Assembly: GCF_900141835.1 (NCBI RefSeq)
Contig: NZ_FQZD01000025.1
Location: forward strand, 1 to 57,670
Length of the DNA stretch: 57,670 bases
Direction of reading: 5' to 3'
Origin: Propionispora hippei DSM 15287
Lineage (GTDB): Bacteria > Bacillota > Negativicutes > Propionisporales > Propionisporaceae
The position numbers and the translations under genes are program-made. This document shows positions 26,050-35,367 of this stretch, one piece after another. How positions within the stretch are numbered: position 1 is the first letter of the stretch; every line of letters begins with the position of its first letter. The notes beneath the pieces were generated by a model. That model searched no databases and had not been told where the DNA came from. It was given only the letters and a program-made list of their open reading frames with translations.

Positions 26050-27113
26050 AATAACTTCTCCAGTTTAATTATTTTTTCATCAGTAATAAAATCCAAATCA
26101 ATTAATAATAAATGATTTTTAAGATATTCTATATTATTATTATATTGTCCATTCCACATTGGTTGAAAAGTAGGCCAGACTCTACGAGTCTTAATATTAA
26201 TTTTACTAAATATATCTTCTAGTTTATAAATATTGTTATGTTTAACTACATATTGCGTAAATGTATTACCTTCAAAATCTCGTAAGTAAGCTGGTATTAT
26301 TTTATCTAGTTTAGAAGCTATCATTTGTCTCTTCTGGATAATATTGTGTAGATTATTTATGGAACTTTCAATATAATTCTTTTGTTTTACAGTCATTCTT
26401 GTATCAAAAACGGGATACCTACCCTTATTTTGATTATCCGTAATTTTGTAAAAATAATTAGGAATGTATAGGTTTAATTCTCTTAAAATTTTTATAAAAA
26501 TCCTAGGAAATAATAAATGATGAAGCATCTTGTCTTCAACATTATTCCGATCTTTTGTTATAGCTGACAAATATTTAAATGTTTCATAATCATTAACAAA
26601 TGAATGAAAAAAGTTTTTATGTTGTTCCTGGAGCTTATCCGCATAATCTTTTAACGATAAATCACGAAAATAAATTGCACCTCCAGCAGGATTATTTAAT
26701 GATTTTGAAAAAGAAAATATGGCAATGTCCCCAATATATCCTATTTCTCTATTTTTATCTGGGTCTCTTGCGCCTAGAGAATGAGCACAATCTTCTATAT
26801 GAATTAAACCTAAATTAGTCGAAATATTTTGTATTTCATAAACATTTTTATTAAAAGAACCAAAGTAATGATGTGAAATAATTGCTATTACATCTTTATC
26901 GAGCTTAGATTGTAAATCATTTATATCCATACTTAAATTGCTTAAGTTGACATTAACAAATACCGGATCTCCTCCTGCTTGAACAATCGCTGACGGCACT
27001 GTAGTATTACAAGTAAAGGCTGGAATTATAACTTTTTTACCTTGAACCCCTATAGATAGTAAAGCTAAATAGAGAGCCGTTCGCCCATATGATGTTAATA
27101 TAGCATTATTCAT
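26046..27113 (-). CDS. DegT/DnrJ/EryC1 family sugar aminotransferase
   Basis: A 355-residue PLP enzyme, a little short for the family. Motifs are SYGRTALYLALLSIG at the start, VIIPAFTCNTTVPSAI, the PLP-contacting HIEDCAHSLGA, and FSFSKSLNNPAGGAI with the Schiff-base lysine. It would transaminate a keto-sugar to an amino sugar. The donor keto-sugar enzyme is not obvious; a two-domain oxidoreductase lies upstream. Extremely AT-rich. It overlaps the flippase stop by one base (TAATG). Confidence 0.82.
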   Translation of the reverse strand: MNNAILTSYGRTALYLALLSIGVQGKKVIIPAFTCNTTVPSAIVQAGGDPVFVNVNLSNLSMDINDLQSKLDKDVIAIISHHYFGSFNKNVYEIQNISTNLGLIHIEDCAHSLGARDPDKNREIGYIGDIAIFSFSKSLNNPAGGAIYFRDLSLKDYADKLQEQHKNFFHSFVNDYETFKYLSAITKDRNNVEDKMLHHLLFPRIFIKILRELNLYIPNYFYKITDNQNKGRYPVFDTRMTVKQKNYIESSINNLHNIIQKRQMIASKLDKIIPAYLRDFEGNTFTQYVVKHNNIYKLEDIFSKINIKTRRVWPTFQPMWNGQYNNNIEYLKNHLLLIDLDFITDEKIIKLEKLL

Positions 27114-28354
27114 TATATGCCTCTTTTAATCAATTTCTCATATTTTACTTTATACAAATAAAAAGCATATAGCATAGAAATAAAACATGCTGTAGCTGCG
27201 CCGTATTTACCAAAGATCGGAGTTAAAAGTATATTAGAGAGTAGACTTACTGCTGTCATTTGGTATGCCATCTTTTTTTGTAGTACCCCATGACCATTAC
27301 TTGCCAGCCAAGAATTATAAGGTTTGTAGCCTGCTTGGCACGAGACAGCAGCTACCAAAATGAGTAAAACTATAAAACTTTCTTTAAAATCTCCGCCTAA
27401 ATAAAAATGAGTAATAATAAATCCACCTGAAACCGCAGCTATTACAGAAATAATAATGCCATAGTAATTAAAGTTCAAAACTTTTCTTGAAATTTCCTCA
27501 CTTCCAGCAAAATCTCTGAACTTCGAAGAAGCCAAGGCGATTGAAAAGCTATTTACAGGATTAGCTATAGAAAAAGCCATTGAATATATTCCAACCTCTT
27601 TAGCTCCTGCAAAAAACGATACTAACATTTTATCAATTTGATAAGCAGCCACATCGACAATTCTTCCTAAATACAAGTGTTTCCCGTAGCATTGATTTTC
27701 TTGATGTATTTTCTTAAAATTAATAATTAGATTAGTGAATTTCGGACGTTTCCATAAAACACATCCCAAAAAGGCTGCTAAACACGTACAAGAAAACATC
27801 ATGGATACCCATAGCGGTGTTAATTGATTAATAAAATATAAAACAAAAACGGCAAAAAGAAATAAAAACCTCCATAAAACATTGAATACAGACAGTGTTA
27901 GAATTCTATTGCAACCTTTCATAACCAATTCAAAAAAGAAAGGTAATATAAAAGAAAACGAAACAATAGAAAGAGCGCGTAAAATATCACCAATTTTGTC
28001 TTCAAAAACTTTATCGATAATAAAAGAAATGATAATAATAGTTATAACATAGCCTATTGAAATTAAAGCAGTAATAACCAATAATGCCCCAATAAGTTCA
28101 TCTTCCTTTTCTTTTGATTGATTTTCCGCCAATAGTTTAGAGCCACTAGCAAAATATCCAAATTCAAAAAATATAGAACAAAAACTCAAAACTGCCACTG
28201 TAAAAGAATAAAGACCAAATTGTTGAGCTCCCATGTTCTTTGCTAAAATCATGTTGGAAATAAACCCAAAAACCAAACCTAAGATTTGTGATATAAACAA
28301 ACACGTTGTTTGACGTGAAGTTTTATTACTTAAAATTATTTTTATTTTTTTCAT
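27113..28354 (-). CDS. Wzx-type polysaccharide flippase
   Basis: A 413-residue polytopic membrane protein with about 12 hydrophobic helices and the oligosaccharide flippase opening pattern TTCLFISQILGLVFGFISNMIL, GAQQFGLYSFTVAVLSF and later LGRIVDVAAYQIDKMLVSFF, GVYSMA-like GIYSMAFSIANPV. It would move the undecaprenyl-linked repeat unit across the cytoplasmic membrane. A WbaP-type initiating enzyme and an O-antigen ligase/polymerase in the same operon complete a Wzx/Wzy pathway. Confidence 0.88.
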   Translation of the reverse strand: MKKIKIILSNKTSRQTTCLFISQILGLVFGFISNMILAKNMGAQQFGLYSFTVAVLSFCSIFFEFGYFASGSKLLAENQSKEKEDELIGALLVITALISIGYVITIIIISFIIDKVFEDKIGDILRALSIVSFSFILPFFFELVMKGCNRILTLSVFNVLWRFLFLFAVFVLYFINQLTPLWVSMMFSCTCLAAFLGCVLWKRPKFTNLIINFKKIHQENQCYGKHLYLGRIVDVAAYQIDKMLVSFFAGAKEVGIYSMAFSIANPVNSFSIALASSKFRDFAGSEEISRKVLNFNYYGIIISVIAAVSGGFIITHFYLGGDFKESFIVLLILVAAVSCQAGYKPYNSWLASNGHGVLQKKMAYQMTAVSLLSNILLTPIFGKYGAATACFISMLYAFYLYKVKYEKLIKRGI

Positions 28355-28436
28355 TCAATCACCGTTTAGCATGCCCATACCAGGCGGATGTAGTATGAAC
28401 TTCAAATTAATTTTTATATTTTCTTATAAATGTCAA

Positions 28437-30335
28437 CTACAAAATAAAACGTTTCCACCATAAAACAAAATTGAACAGATACCAAACTTGTCCACTTTCT
28501 CCCCTCTCAATTAAACGCTCAATTTCACTAATTTTAAAATAATCTGTTTCTGAGCAAAATTTTTTTAATTCAATCTTCATTTCTGTTCCTAGCTGTTGAT
28601 AAAACCATTCTGATATAGGTACACCAAAGCCTTGTTTTCTCCTATCTATTAAATTGTCTGGGATTATTCCTCTTACTGCTTTTTTGAGAATGTATTTATT
28701 AATTGAGTTCTTTATTTTCAGATCGGAAGGAATACTCATAGCTAACTCCACAAACTTATGATCCAAGAAAGGTACACGCGCTTCAAGCCCAGCTCCCATT
28801 CCCATTTTATCCACACGCGCCAATAGCAATTCAGGTAATCGCAATCTTAAATTTGAATATGACATCCATTGCACTAAATCATCCTGCCATGCTTTAGTTT
28901 TAAACTCATTGAACATCGGTCTTATTACATCCCAAGAAGATAAACTCTGCCACTTTTGTTTCATTCTAGGCGAAAGTAATCTCTGTTTTTGAATATCTGA
29001 CATCTCTTGGTTACACCCGAAGTAAAGTGGATAGTGTAGACTACTACGATTTAACCATTCAAAACTCATGCCTACATCTTTACCCATGGTTTTTAAAGCA
29101 AGTTTTCCAGTATTAAACAAAAAAGAATTCCCATATTTGCGTCTCATATTATCAAGCTTTAGAACTTTAGTCCAATATGGATATCCCGCAAACAATTCAT
29201 CGGCGCCTTCTCCTACTTGACACACGATAGCGCCGCGATCCCGGGCTAATTTAGAAACATAATATACCGGAACACAGACTGGATCAGCAATGGGTTCATC
29301 CTGTAAATGTACCATGCGGGGTAAAAAGTCCAGCAGGTCATCTACATCTAACAACAGTTCATGATGTTCCGCGCCGACTACATTTGCCATCTGCCGCGCA
29401 TAATGTAATTCATTTTGGTAGCTTTCATATTTCCCCTTATAACCGATGGAAAAAGTCTTGACTCCTCCGCTCATGCCTTCTGAAAACAAGGCGGCATTTG
29501 TACTAGAGTCAATTCCCCCCGATAAAAAAACACCAACGGGAACATCGCTTACCTTACGTAAGGTAACCGCTGTTCGCAATTCATTTAAAATCATCTCCGC
29601 AATATCTTCTTCAGGCACTTTAGAAAGTGGTTGTGTATGGTCCAAGACATCCCAGTATTTTTGTTCATAAGTATCACCGTTCATGCGAATTCTTAACCAT
29701 GTCCCAGGTGACAGTTTTTTTATTCCGGCAAATAGTGTCTGAGGAGCAGGAGTAGTTAAAAAAGACAAATAGTGGTAAAGGGCCTCTTCATGCACCAATC
29801 GTTTCTGCTCCGGATCTTTTAGTAAGGCTTTAATTTCGGAGCCAAACGTGAGTCTACCATGATGGATACTGTAATATAAAGGTTTAATTCCGACACGATC
29901 ACGTATCAACCACAGTTCCTGCCGCCGTGCATCCCATAACGCGATGGCAAACATTCCACGGAATTTCTCCAAACAGTTAATTCCCCATTGTTCAAATGCA
30001 TGGAGAATCATTTCTGTATCTGAATGGTCAGTTTTCCAAGTATGTCCCCCAAGTGCTATTAGCTCTTTTCTGATTTCCGCATGATTGTAAATTTCACCGT
30101 TAAAAACAACCCAAAGTGAGCCATCTTCATTGCTCATTGGCTGGTTTGCCATATCAGATAAATCAATAATAGATAACCTGCGGTGCCCCAACCCAATCCG
30201 TCTGTTCGTGGAGACCCATGTACCTCCGCCATCCGGACCTCTATGTATCATTTCATCGCGCATAGAGGTAATATATGCTTCTGTAATTTGAAAATTGCCG
30301 CTGTCAAAAGTAAGAGCGCCGACTATTCCGCACAT
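28437..30335 (-). CDS. asnB: Glutamine-hydrolysing asparagine synthase family protein
   Basis: A 632-residue AsnB-family enzyme. The N-terminal glutaminase domain starts with Met-Cys (MCGIVGAL, Cys2 as nucleophile) and has LGHRRLSIIDLS and NGEIYNH. The C-terminal synthetase domain has the ATP-binding FLSGGIDSS and GEGADELFAGY. Inside polysaccharide loci, such enzymes usually amidate the carboxyl of a uronic acid rather than aspartate, and the dehydrogenase two genes upstream could supply that acid. ATG 30333-30335 follows GGAGGGAGCAGT within the end of the upstream gene (13-base overlap). Confidence 0.9.
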   Translation of the reverse strand: MCGIVGALTFDSGNFQITEAYITSMRDEMIHRGPDGGGTWVSTNRRIGLGHRRLSIIDLSDMANQPMSNEDGSLWVVFNGEIYNHAEIRKELIALGGHTWKTDHSDTEMILHAFEQWGINCLEKFRGMFAIALWDARRQELWLIRDRVGIKPLYYSIHHGRLTFGSEIKALLKDPEQKRLVHEEALYHYLSFLTTPAPQTLFAGIKKLSPGTWLRIRMNGDTYEQKYWDVLDHTQPLSKVPEEDIAEMILNELRTAVTLRKVSDVPVGVFLSGGIDSSTNAALFSEGMSGGVKTFSIGYKGKYESYQNELHYARQMANVVGAEHHELLLDVDDLLDFLPRMVHLQDEPIADPVCVPVYYVSKLARDRGAIVCQVGEGADELFAGYPYWTKVLKLDNMRRKYGNSFLFNTGKLALKTMGKDVGMSFEWLNRSSLHYPLYFGCNQEMSDIQKQRLLSPRMKQKWQSLSSWDVIRPMFNEFKTKAWQDDLVQWMSYSNLRLRLPELLLARVDKMGMGAGLEARVPFLDHKFVELAMSIPSDLKIKNSINKYILKKAVRGIIPDNLIDRRKQGFGVPISEWFYQQLGTEMKIELKKFCSETDYFKISEIERLIERGESGQVWYLFNFVLWWKRFIL

Positions 30336-32479
30336 ACTGCTCCCTCCAAGTGCTCCGATACTTTGAACGCAATTTCCATCGCTTGTATCTGCTGCCACAA
30401 AGGTATCGGCCATTCGCCACCATTCTGGATAGTTTTCGCTAATATTTCAATTTCTTCATATTGACCTTTTTCACTTAATTTTGTTTGTAAAGAGCCAATT
30501 TTAGTTCCTGCTGCTTTCAATGATTTATAATCATCCAAAATCAATACTTTCCCATCAAAAAAAACTTCCATTTGTTCCTTGGGATAATCCGTTGCCCCCA
30601 ACGCCGTATATGTCAATGTTGCTACGGAACCATCCTCATAAGACACAGTGGCAACGAAATTGTCTTGAGAGCTATAATAGCCCGTCGTAGGAACTATAGA
30701 CTGTGCCTGAACATTTCGCACCTTACTATTTGTGAGGAAGTTAAATAGATCATAAATATGACAGGCTTCGCCGATATTTCGCCCGCCCCCTTCTTCAGTA
30801 TGCACCCAGTGATTCAACGGAATATACCCTGCATTCATCCGATAATTAATCATCAGGGGATTTGTCCTTTGAGAAGTTAGTTGATACATCGCCTGCGCAT
30901 AACGCGAGAAACGGCGATTAAAGCCTGTCAGTAAGACAGGAGCTGTTTGATCAGTTGGTAAGGATTCATAAAATTTTTTAATCTTATCCAATTCTTCATT
31001 TGATAGTGCAAGAGGTTTCTCCACCAATACATGTTTTCCCGCTCTCAATGCCTGCAGTGCCATATTCGTATGTAAATTATGCCGGGTAGCAATAACAATT
31101 AAATCAATGTTCGAATCATTTAATAACTCTTGATAGTCTGTTGTCGAATACTCCGCCTCAAATTGACTAGCCACAGCTTTCGCGTTGTGCCCAGTCCGAC
31201 TCATAACCGCTTTTAAATGAAAATAGTCTGACAATAATTTTATATTAGGTAAATGGATTCCTTTAGCAAAACCACCTGCTCCAGCCAATGCAACACCTAT
31301 TTTACCTTCTGCTTTGCCTCTTGCTGAAAGGTTATACACTTTTCTTTTAGTCTCCAACTTTTCCTTTGGATACTCCAACAATACGATCATGGGCCTATCC
31401 TGACCGTTTTTTAAGGCTTCATACGCTTCTGTAGCCTTCTCAATCGAATAAGTCTTTTGAATTAGCAGATTAACTCGGACTTTCTCTTCTGAAACAAGCT
31501 TTAAATATTCTAGCATATTACGATTTTCGGTCCAACGGACATAGCCAATAGGGTAATCCAAGCCCTTTTCTTCATAGTTTTCATCATAGCGTCCCGGACC
31601 GTAAGAGGAAGAGATAAAAAAGTCCAGTTCTTTCTGATAGAAGTCAGCGCGGTTTAAATGCAAACCAACATCGCCAACCAACACAACCCGTCCCTTTCGG
31701 CGGCACATCTTAAAGGCAGTAGACACTACCGCATCAGAGGGAGTCGCCGCCGTTATAATAACACCGTCGGCACCATTTCCCTCCGTAAGGCGAATTACCT
31801 GCTCCACATCCAGATCGTCATCGGGATGTATCCCGTAGTCTAATCCCAATTGATAAGCCATATTGATTCTACTACGATCTATTTCAACTCCAATAACACG
31901 GCATCCATTGGCTTTCAACAATTGAACTGTTAATTGTCCAATAATTCCCAACCCAATAATAACAAAAGTTTCTCCTAAAGTAGGGTTGCTACGACGCACT
32001 CCCTGCATAGCGATTGCACCAACTGTCACCGTGCTTGCTTCTTTAGAGTTTAAACCTTTTGGAATTTTCGCAACCAAGTTATGAGGGACAGATATATATT
32101 CCGCATGAAAAGCACACTGAGCGCCCGCGCAAGCTACATAGTCACCTGGTTTGAGATCATGAATATCTTCCCCGCATTCTACAACTATACCAGCCGCCGA
32201 ATATCCGGTGGGAGAACCACTAGAAAGTTTCCCTGCCACGACTCTTCTTGTCTTTTCAATTCCTTGTGACATAACCATATCAAAGACTTTTTTTACTTTT
32301 TGCGGCTGCTGAATAGCCCGTTTCCATAGCGGCACCGCACTTCCTTTTACTCCGCTCATCTCCGTACCCGCCGAGATGCAAGAATACTCCACTCTGACTA
32401 ATACAGTACCTGCGGACACCTGCGGTGCCGGAACTTCTTCTACTGTCGCCATGCCTTGCTTTATAATCACTTGCTTCAT
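30323..32479 (-). CDS. Two-domain oxidoreductase: zinc-type alcohol dehydrogenase plus Gfo/Idh/MocA
   Basis: A natural fusion of 718 residues. Residues 1-360 are an MDR alcohol dehydrogenase (VRVEYSCISAGTEMSG, VIIGLGIIGQLTVQLLKANG, GADGVIITAATPSD). Residues 385-718 are a Gfo/Idh/MocA dehydrogenase (VALAGAGGFAKGIHLPN, DLIVIATRHNLHTNMALQAL, VEKPLAL). It is likely to oxidise and reduce two positions of one nucleotide sugar. It is commonly found with a heparinase II/III protein in surface-polysaccharide loci. ATG 32477-32479 overlaps the upstream stop as ATGA and follows GAGGG. Confidence 0.88.
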   Translation of the reverse strand: MKQVIIKQGMATVEEVPAPQVSAGTVLVRVEYSCISAGTEMSGVKGSAVPLWKRAIQQPQKVKKVFDMVMSQGIEKTRRVVAGKLSSGSPTGYSAAGIVVECGEDIHDLKPGDYVACAGAQCAFHAEYISVPHNLVAKIPKGLNSKEASTVTVGAIAMQGVRRSNPTLGETFVIIGLGIIGQLTVQLLKANGCRVIGVEIDRSRINMAYQLGLDYGIHPDDDLDVEQVIRLTEGNGADGVIITAATPSDAVVSTAFKMCRRKGRVVLVGDVGLHLNRADFYQKELDFFISSSYGPGRYDENYEEKGLDYPIGYVRWTENRNMLEYLKLVSEEKVRVNLLIQKTYSIEKATEAYEALKNGQDRPMIVLLEYPKEKLETKRKVYNLSARGKAEGKIGVALAGAGGFAKGIHLPNIKLLSDYFHLKAVMSRTGHNAKAVASQFEAEYSTTDYQELLNDSNIDLIVIATRHNLHTNMALQALRAGKHVLVEKPLALSNEELDKIKKFYESLPTDQTAPVLLTGFNRRFSRYAQAMYQLTSQRTNPLMINYRMNAGYIPLNHWVHTEEGGGRNIGEACHIYDLFNFLTNSKVRNVQAQSIVPTTGYYSSQDNFVATVSYEDGSVATLTYTALGATDYPKEQMEVFFDGKVLILDDYKSLKAAGTKIGSLQTKLSEKGQYEEIEILAKTIQNGGEWPIPLWQQIQAMEIAFKVSEHLEGAVCAE

Positions 32480-33747
32480 TGCCACATCCCTCGTGTATCA
32501 ATAACAATTTTTTCTCCAAGCATAGACAAATTCACACAGGAAAAAACCTTATGATTGACTAGCAACACAACAACGTCAGCTTCATGGATAGCTTCTGTTA
32601 TAGAAGCCATTCGAATATTTTCAAATTTGATAAGTTGCTGAGGCAATCGTGCAACATGGGGTTCAACAGCTAGAATTTGATAATCAGGATTTCCTGCCAA
32701 GCTCTCAACAATTTGGACCGCAGGACTTTCTCGTAAATCATCGATATCTGGCTTAAATGCCAACCCTAAACATGCAATAACCGGCTTTTTAAATTTATCA
32801 CCATAAGCTACAATTTTATTAACAATATGTTTAGGTTTAAACTCGTTTACTTCTCTGGCCGCACGTATCAATTTTGCTTTTTTCGGCGCCGCATCCACAA
32901 TAAACCAGGGATCAACAGCAATACAGTGACCGCCTACGCCTGGACCTGGCTGCAAAATATTCACCCGTGGGTGCCGATTAGCAAGATGTATAAGCTCCCA
33001 TACATTAATATCCAGTTCCTCACAAATAAGTGAAAGTTCATTGGCAAAAGCAATATTCACATCACGAAAAGCATTTTCCGTTAGCTTAGACATTTCCGCT
33101 GTCCGTGAATCCGATAATAATAATTCGCCTTTTACAAACTTCTGATATAATGCCTTAGTCTTTTGCGCCGATCTTTCATCAATTCCTCCAATAATGCGAT
33201 CATTCTCCACTAACTCACGCAAAATCTGTCCAGGAAGAACACGTTCTGGGCAGTGAGATAGGTACACACTCTCCCCTTTCTTATCTTCAAAACCATCTCT
33301 ACGTCGGGACACTCTCAGATCAGGACGAATTTCACGTAACCATTCTCCAACTTTTTCTGTCGTCCCCACTGGGCTTGTCGACTCTAAGATGATCAGATTC
33401 TCCGGTTTTACGTAGGGAGCAATTGACTTAACTGCATCTTGAATATACGACAAATTAGGGCTGTGTTCATCTGTAAAAGGAGTCGGGACAGCTATTATAA
33501 AGACATCGGCCTCTTTCGGTTCAGAAAAAGCCTTTAGCTTACCACTCTGCACTGCAGCCTTTACCATCACGTCAAGATCCGGTTCATATATGTGAACTTG
33601 TCCACAATTAATCATATTTATTGTTTGCTCGTTCACATCGACCCCATATACTTCAAATCCCTTTGTTGCCAGTAAACTCGCTGTTGGTAACCCTATATAC
33701 CCTAGACCTATTACACATATCTTTTCATCATAGTTTAAAATCGACAT
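32476..33747 (-). CDS. UDP-sugar 6-dehydrogenase, WecC-like
   Basis: A 423-residue NAD-dependent UDP-glucose/GDP-mannose dehydrogenase family enzyme that oxidises C6 to a uronic acid. ICVIGLGYIGLPTASLLA binds NAD, followed by VIAVPTPFTD-like AVPTPFTDEHSPN, STSPVGTTEKV, HCPERVLPGQ and LTENAFRDVNIAFANEL. The catalytic cysteine is in GPGVGGHCIAVDPWF. The PGVGGHCIAVDP form is typical of UDP-N-acetylmannosamine or UDP-N-acetylglucosamine dehydrogenases (WecC/WbpO). Start ATG 33745-33747. It lies directly after the WbaP-type gene. Confidence 0.88.
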   Translation of the reverse strand: MSILNYDEKICVIGLGYIGLPTASLLATKGFEVYGVDVNEQTINMINCGQVHIYEPDLDVMVKAAVQSGKLKAFSEPKEADVFIIAVPTPFTDEHSPNLSYIQDAVKSIAPYVKPENLIILESTSPVGTTEKVGEWLREIRPDLRVSRRRDGFEDKKGESVYLSHCPERVLPGQILRELVENDRIIGGIDERSAQKTKALYQKFVKGELLLSDSRTAEMSKLTENAFRDVNIAFANELSLICEELDINVWELIHLANRHPRVNILQPGPGVGGHCIAVDPWFIVDAAPKKAKLIRAAREVNEFKPKHIVNKIVAYGDKFKKPVIACLGLAFKPDIDDLRESPAVQIVESLAGNPDYQILAVEPHVARLPQQLIKFENIRMASITEAIHEADVVVLLVNHKVFSCVNLSMLGEKIVIDTRGMWQ

Positions 33748-33770
33748 GATATAACCCACTCTCACTAGTT

Positions 33771-35255
33771 TTAGTATGCTCCCCTTTTATTCAGTACCAC
33801 GTCCAATGTTTTGAGCAATAAAACAATATCCTGCCATAGTGACCAGTTCCTTACATACCAGGAATCCATTTTAAGCCTTCCTTCAAACTCTATTTCATTC
33901 CGTCCGCTAACCTGCCACAAACCGGTAACCCCCGGTACGGTTTCCAGAATAGCATGGGCCATATATCCCATACGCGCTCTTTCTCTTGGCAGATATGGCC
34001 GAGGTCCTACAAGACTCATATTACCAATAATTACGTTAAATATTTGCGGTAACTCATCTAAGCTGTATTTTCTTAACCAAATTCCAACTTTCGTAATTCG
34101 CGGATCATAGCCTTTAATTTTTGCATATTTATCCCATTCTTCTTTAGCCTCGGGACTTTGTGCAAAATAATCAGCCAGCATGGCATCCGCATTAGGATAC
34201 ATTGTCCGGAATTTGAAACACCAAAACAGTTTTCCCTTTTTCCCTAATCTTTTAGCAACGTGAAATACTGGTCCTTTAGAGTCAGATTTAATGGCTATTC
34301 CTATTAATAACAAAACAGGAATAACCATCAATAAAACAGCAATTCCCGTCACTATATCAAACATCCGTTTAGCCACTCGGTTTCGCCAATAGGAAAGATT
34401 ATTTTTCATTCTAAGCATTATTGTCTGTTCGTTGTACAGGGCTTCTACTTCCATATTGCTTAATGGAACACCAAATAAATCAGGCACAATTGTTATGTTT
34501 TTAACACAAGGCTGAATTCGATAAATTAAACTTAACAGTTCACTTCTTTCCAAGCCAGGAACAGCAATAATTATGTCTTCTACAGCACTGTTCATAATAA
34601 CAGCATCGGCGTTGTCAAATGTTCCCACGTGGGGATAAACGCGGGTCAACGGCTTATTTTTACAGTTATCTTCGATTACACCCACAATCTTATATCCCAA
34701 ATTTCCATCCTTAGTAAAGCTATTTGCCAGTAATTCAGCGGTTTTTCCAGCCCCAACAACAATAATCGGCTTCTGCCACAAGTTACCACTCAACAATAGT
34801 CGTTTTACCGTATACCTTGCAATAACCAGACAGATAAAACTGATAAACCAACTTAGGCAAACAAATATTCTTGAAACATCCGCCTCTTTCATAAAATACA
34901 TAACAACAATCATTAAAGCACTTACATAAGTACACGCTTTAAATAATACTTCCGCACTCTTCCACAGAGGCAACCGTTTATTGTATAATCCTCCGTAAGC
35001 TAAAAAAAACAAGTAAATAATGGGTACAATTATATATGTGTATGTGTTATTAACATGAAAAGGCTCAAGGGAAGGAACAAAATATAATAATATATCACCA
35101 CGGATGTATTCTGCGAATAAGATAGATAAAACAATAGCCCCATAATCAAACAAGGCAAGAAACATAGGGACACTATAACGTCCAATCCGGGAAAAAATAC
35201 TTTCTGAGGATATGGAGGTTGTTTCGATAATAACGTTTTTTGACATTCCATCCAC
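33771..35255 (-). CDS. Polyprenyl-phosphate sugar phosphotransferase (WbaP/CpsE type)
   Basis: The initiating enzyme, placing a sugar-1-phosphate on undecaprenyl phosphate. About 494 residues: four or five N-terminal membrane helices, a CoA-binding-like domain (KPIIVVGAGKTAELLANSF), one more helix, then the catalytic bacterial sugar transferase domain (KRMFDIVTGIAV, GKLFWCFKFRTMYPNAD, RKYSLDELPQIFNVI, GNMSLVGPRPYLP, VPGVTGLWQVSGRNE). The start is uncertain: GTG 35253-35255 has AAGGGGA 7 bases upstream, and an ATG lies 3 codons later. Confidence 0.9.
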   Translation of the reverse strand: MDGMSKNVIIETTSISSESIFSRIGRYSVPMFLALFDYGAIVLSILFAEYIRGDILLYFVPSLEPFHVNNTYTYIIVPIIYLFFLAYGGLYNKRLPLWKSAEVLFKACTYVSALMIVVMYFMKEADVSRIFVCLSWFISFICLVIARYTVKRLLLSGNLWQKPIIVVGAGKTAELLANSFTKDGNLGYKIVGVIEDNCKNKPLTRVYPHVGTFDNADAVIMNSAVEDIIIAVPGLERSELLSLIYRIQPCVKNITIVPDLFGVPLSNMEVEALYNEQTIMLRMKNNLSYWRNRVAKRMFDIVTGIAVLLMVIPVLLLIGIAIKSDSKGPVFHVAKRLGKKGKLFWCFKFRTMYPNADAMLADYFAQSPEAKEEWDKYAKIKGYDPRITKVGIWLRKYSLDELPQIFNVIIGNMSLVGPRPYLPRERARMGYMAHAILETVPGVTGLWQVSGRNEIEFEGRLKMDSWYVRNWSLWQDIVLLLKTLDVVLNKRGAY

Positions 35256-35367
35256 ATTAATTCCCCTTTTCGTGTTACTCACTACTTAATGCTTCGACAT
35301 AATTGCCTATTTTCCCTGCAAAATCCGCATTTCCCAATAATCGCCACTATTATTAATTGCTATTTTT

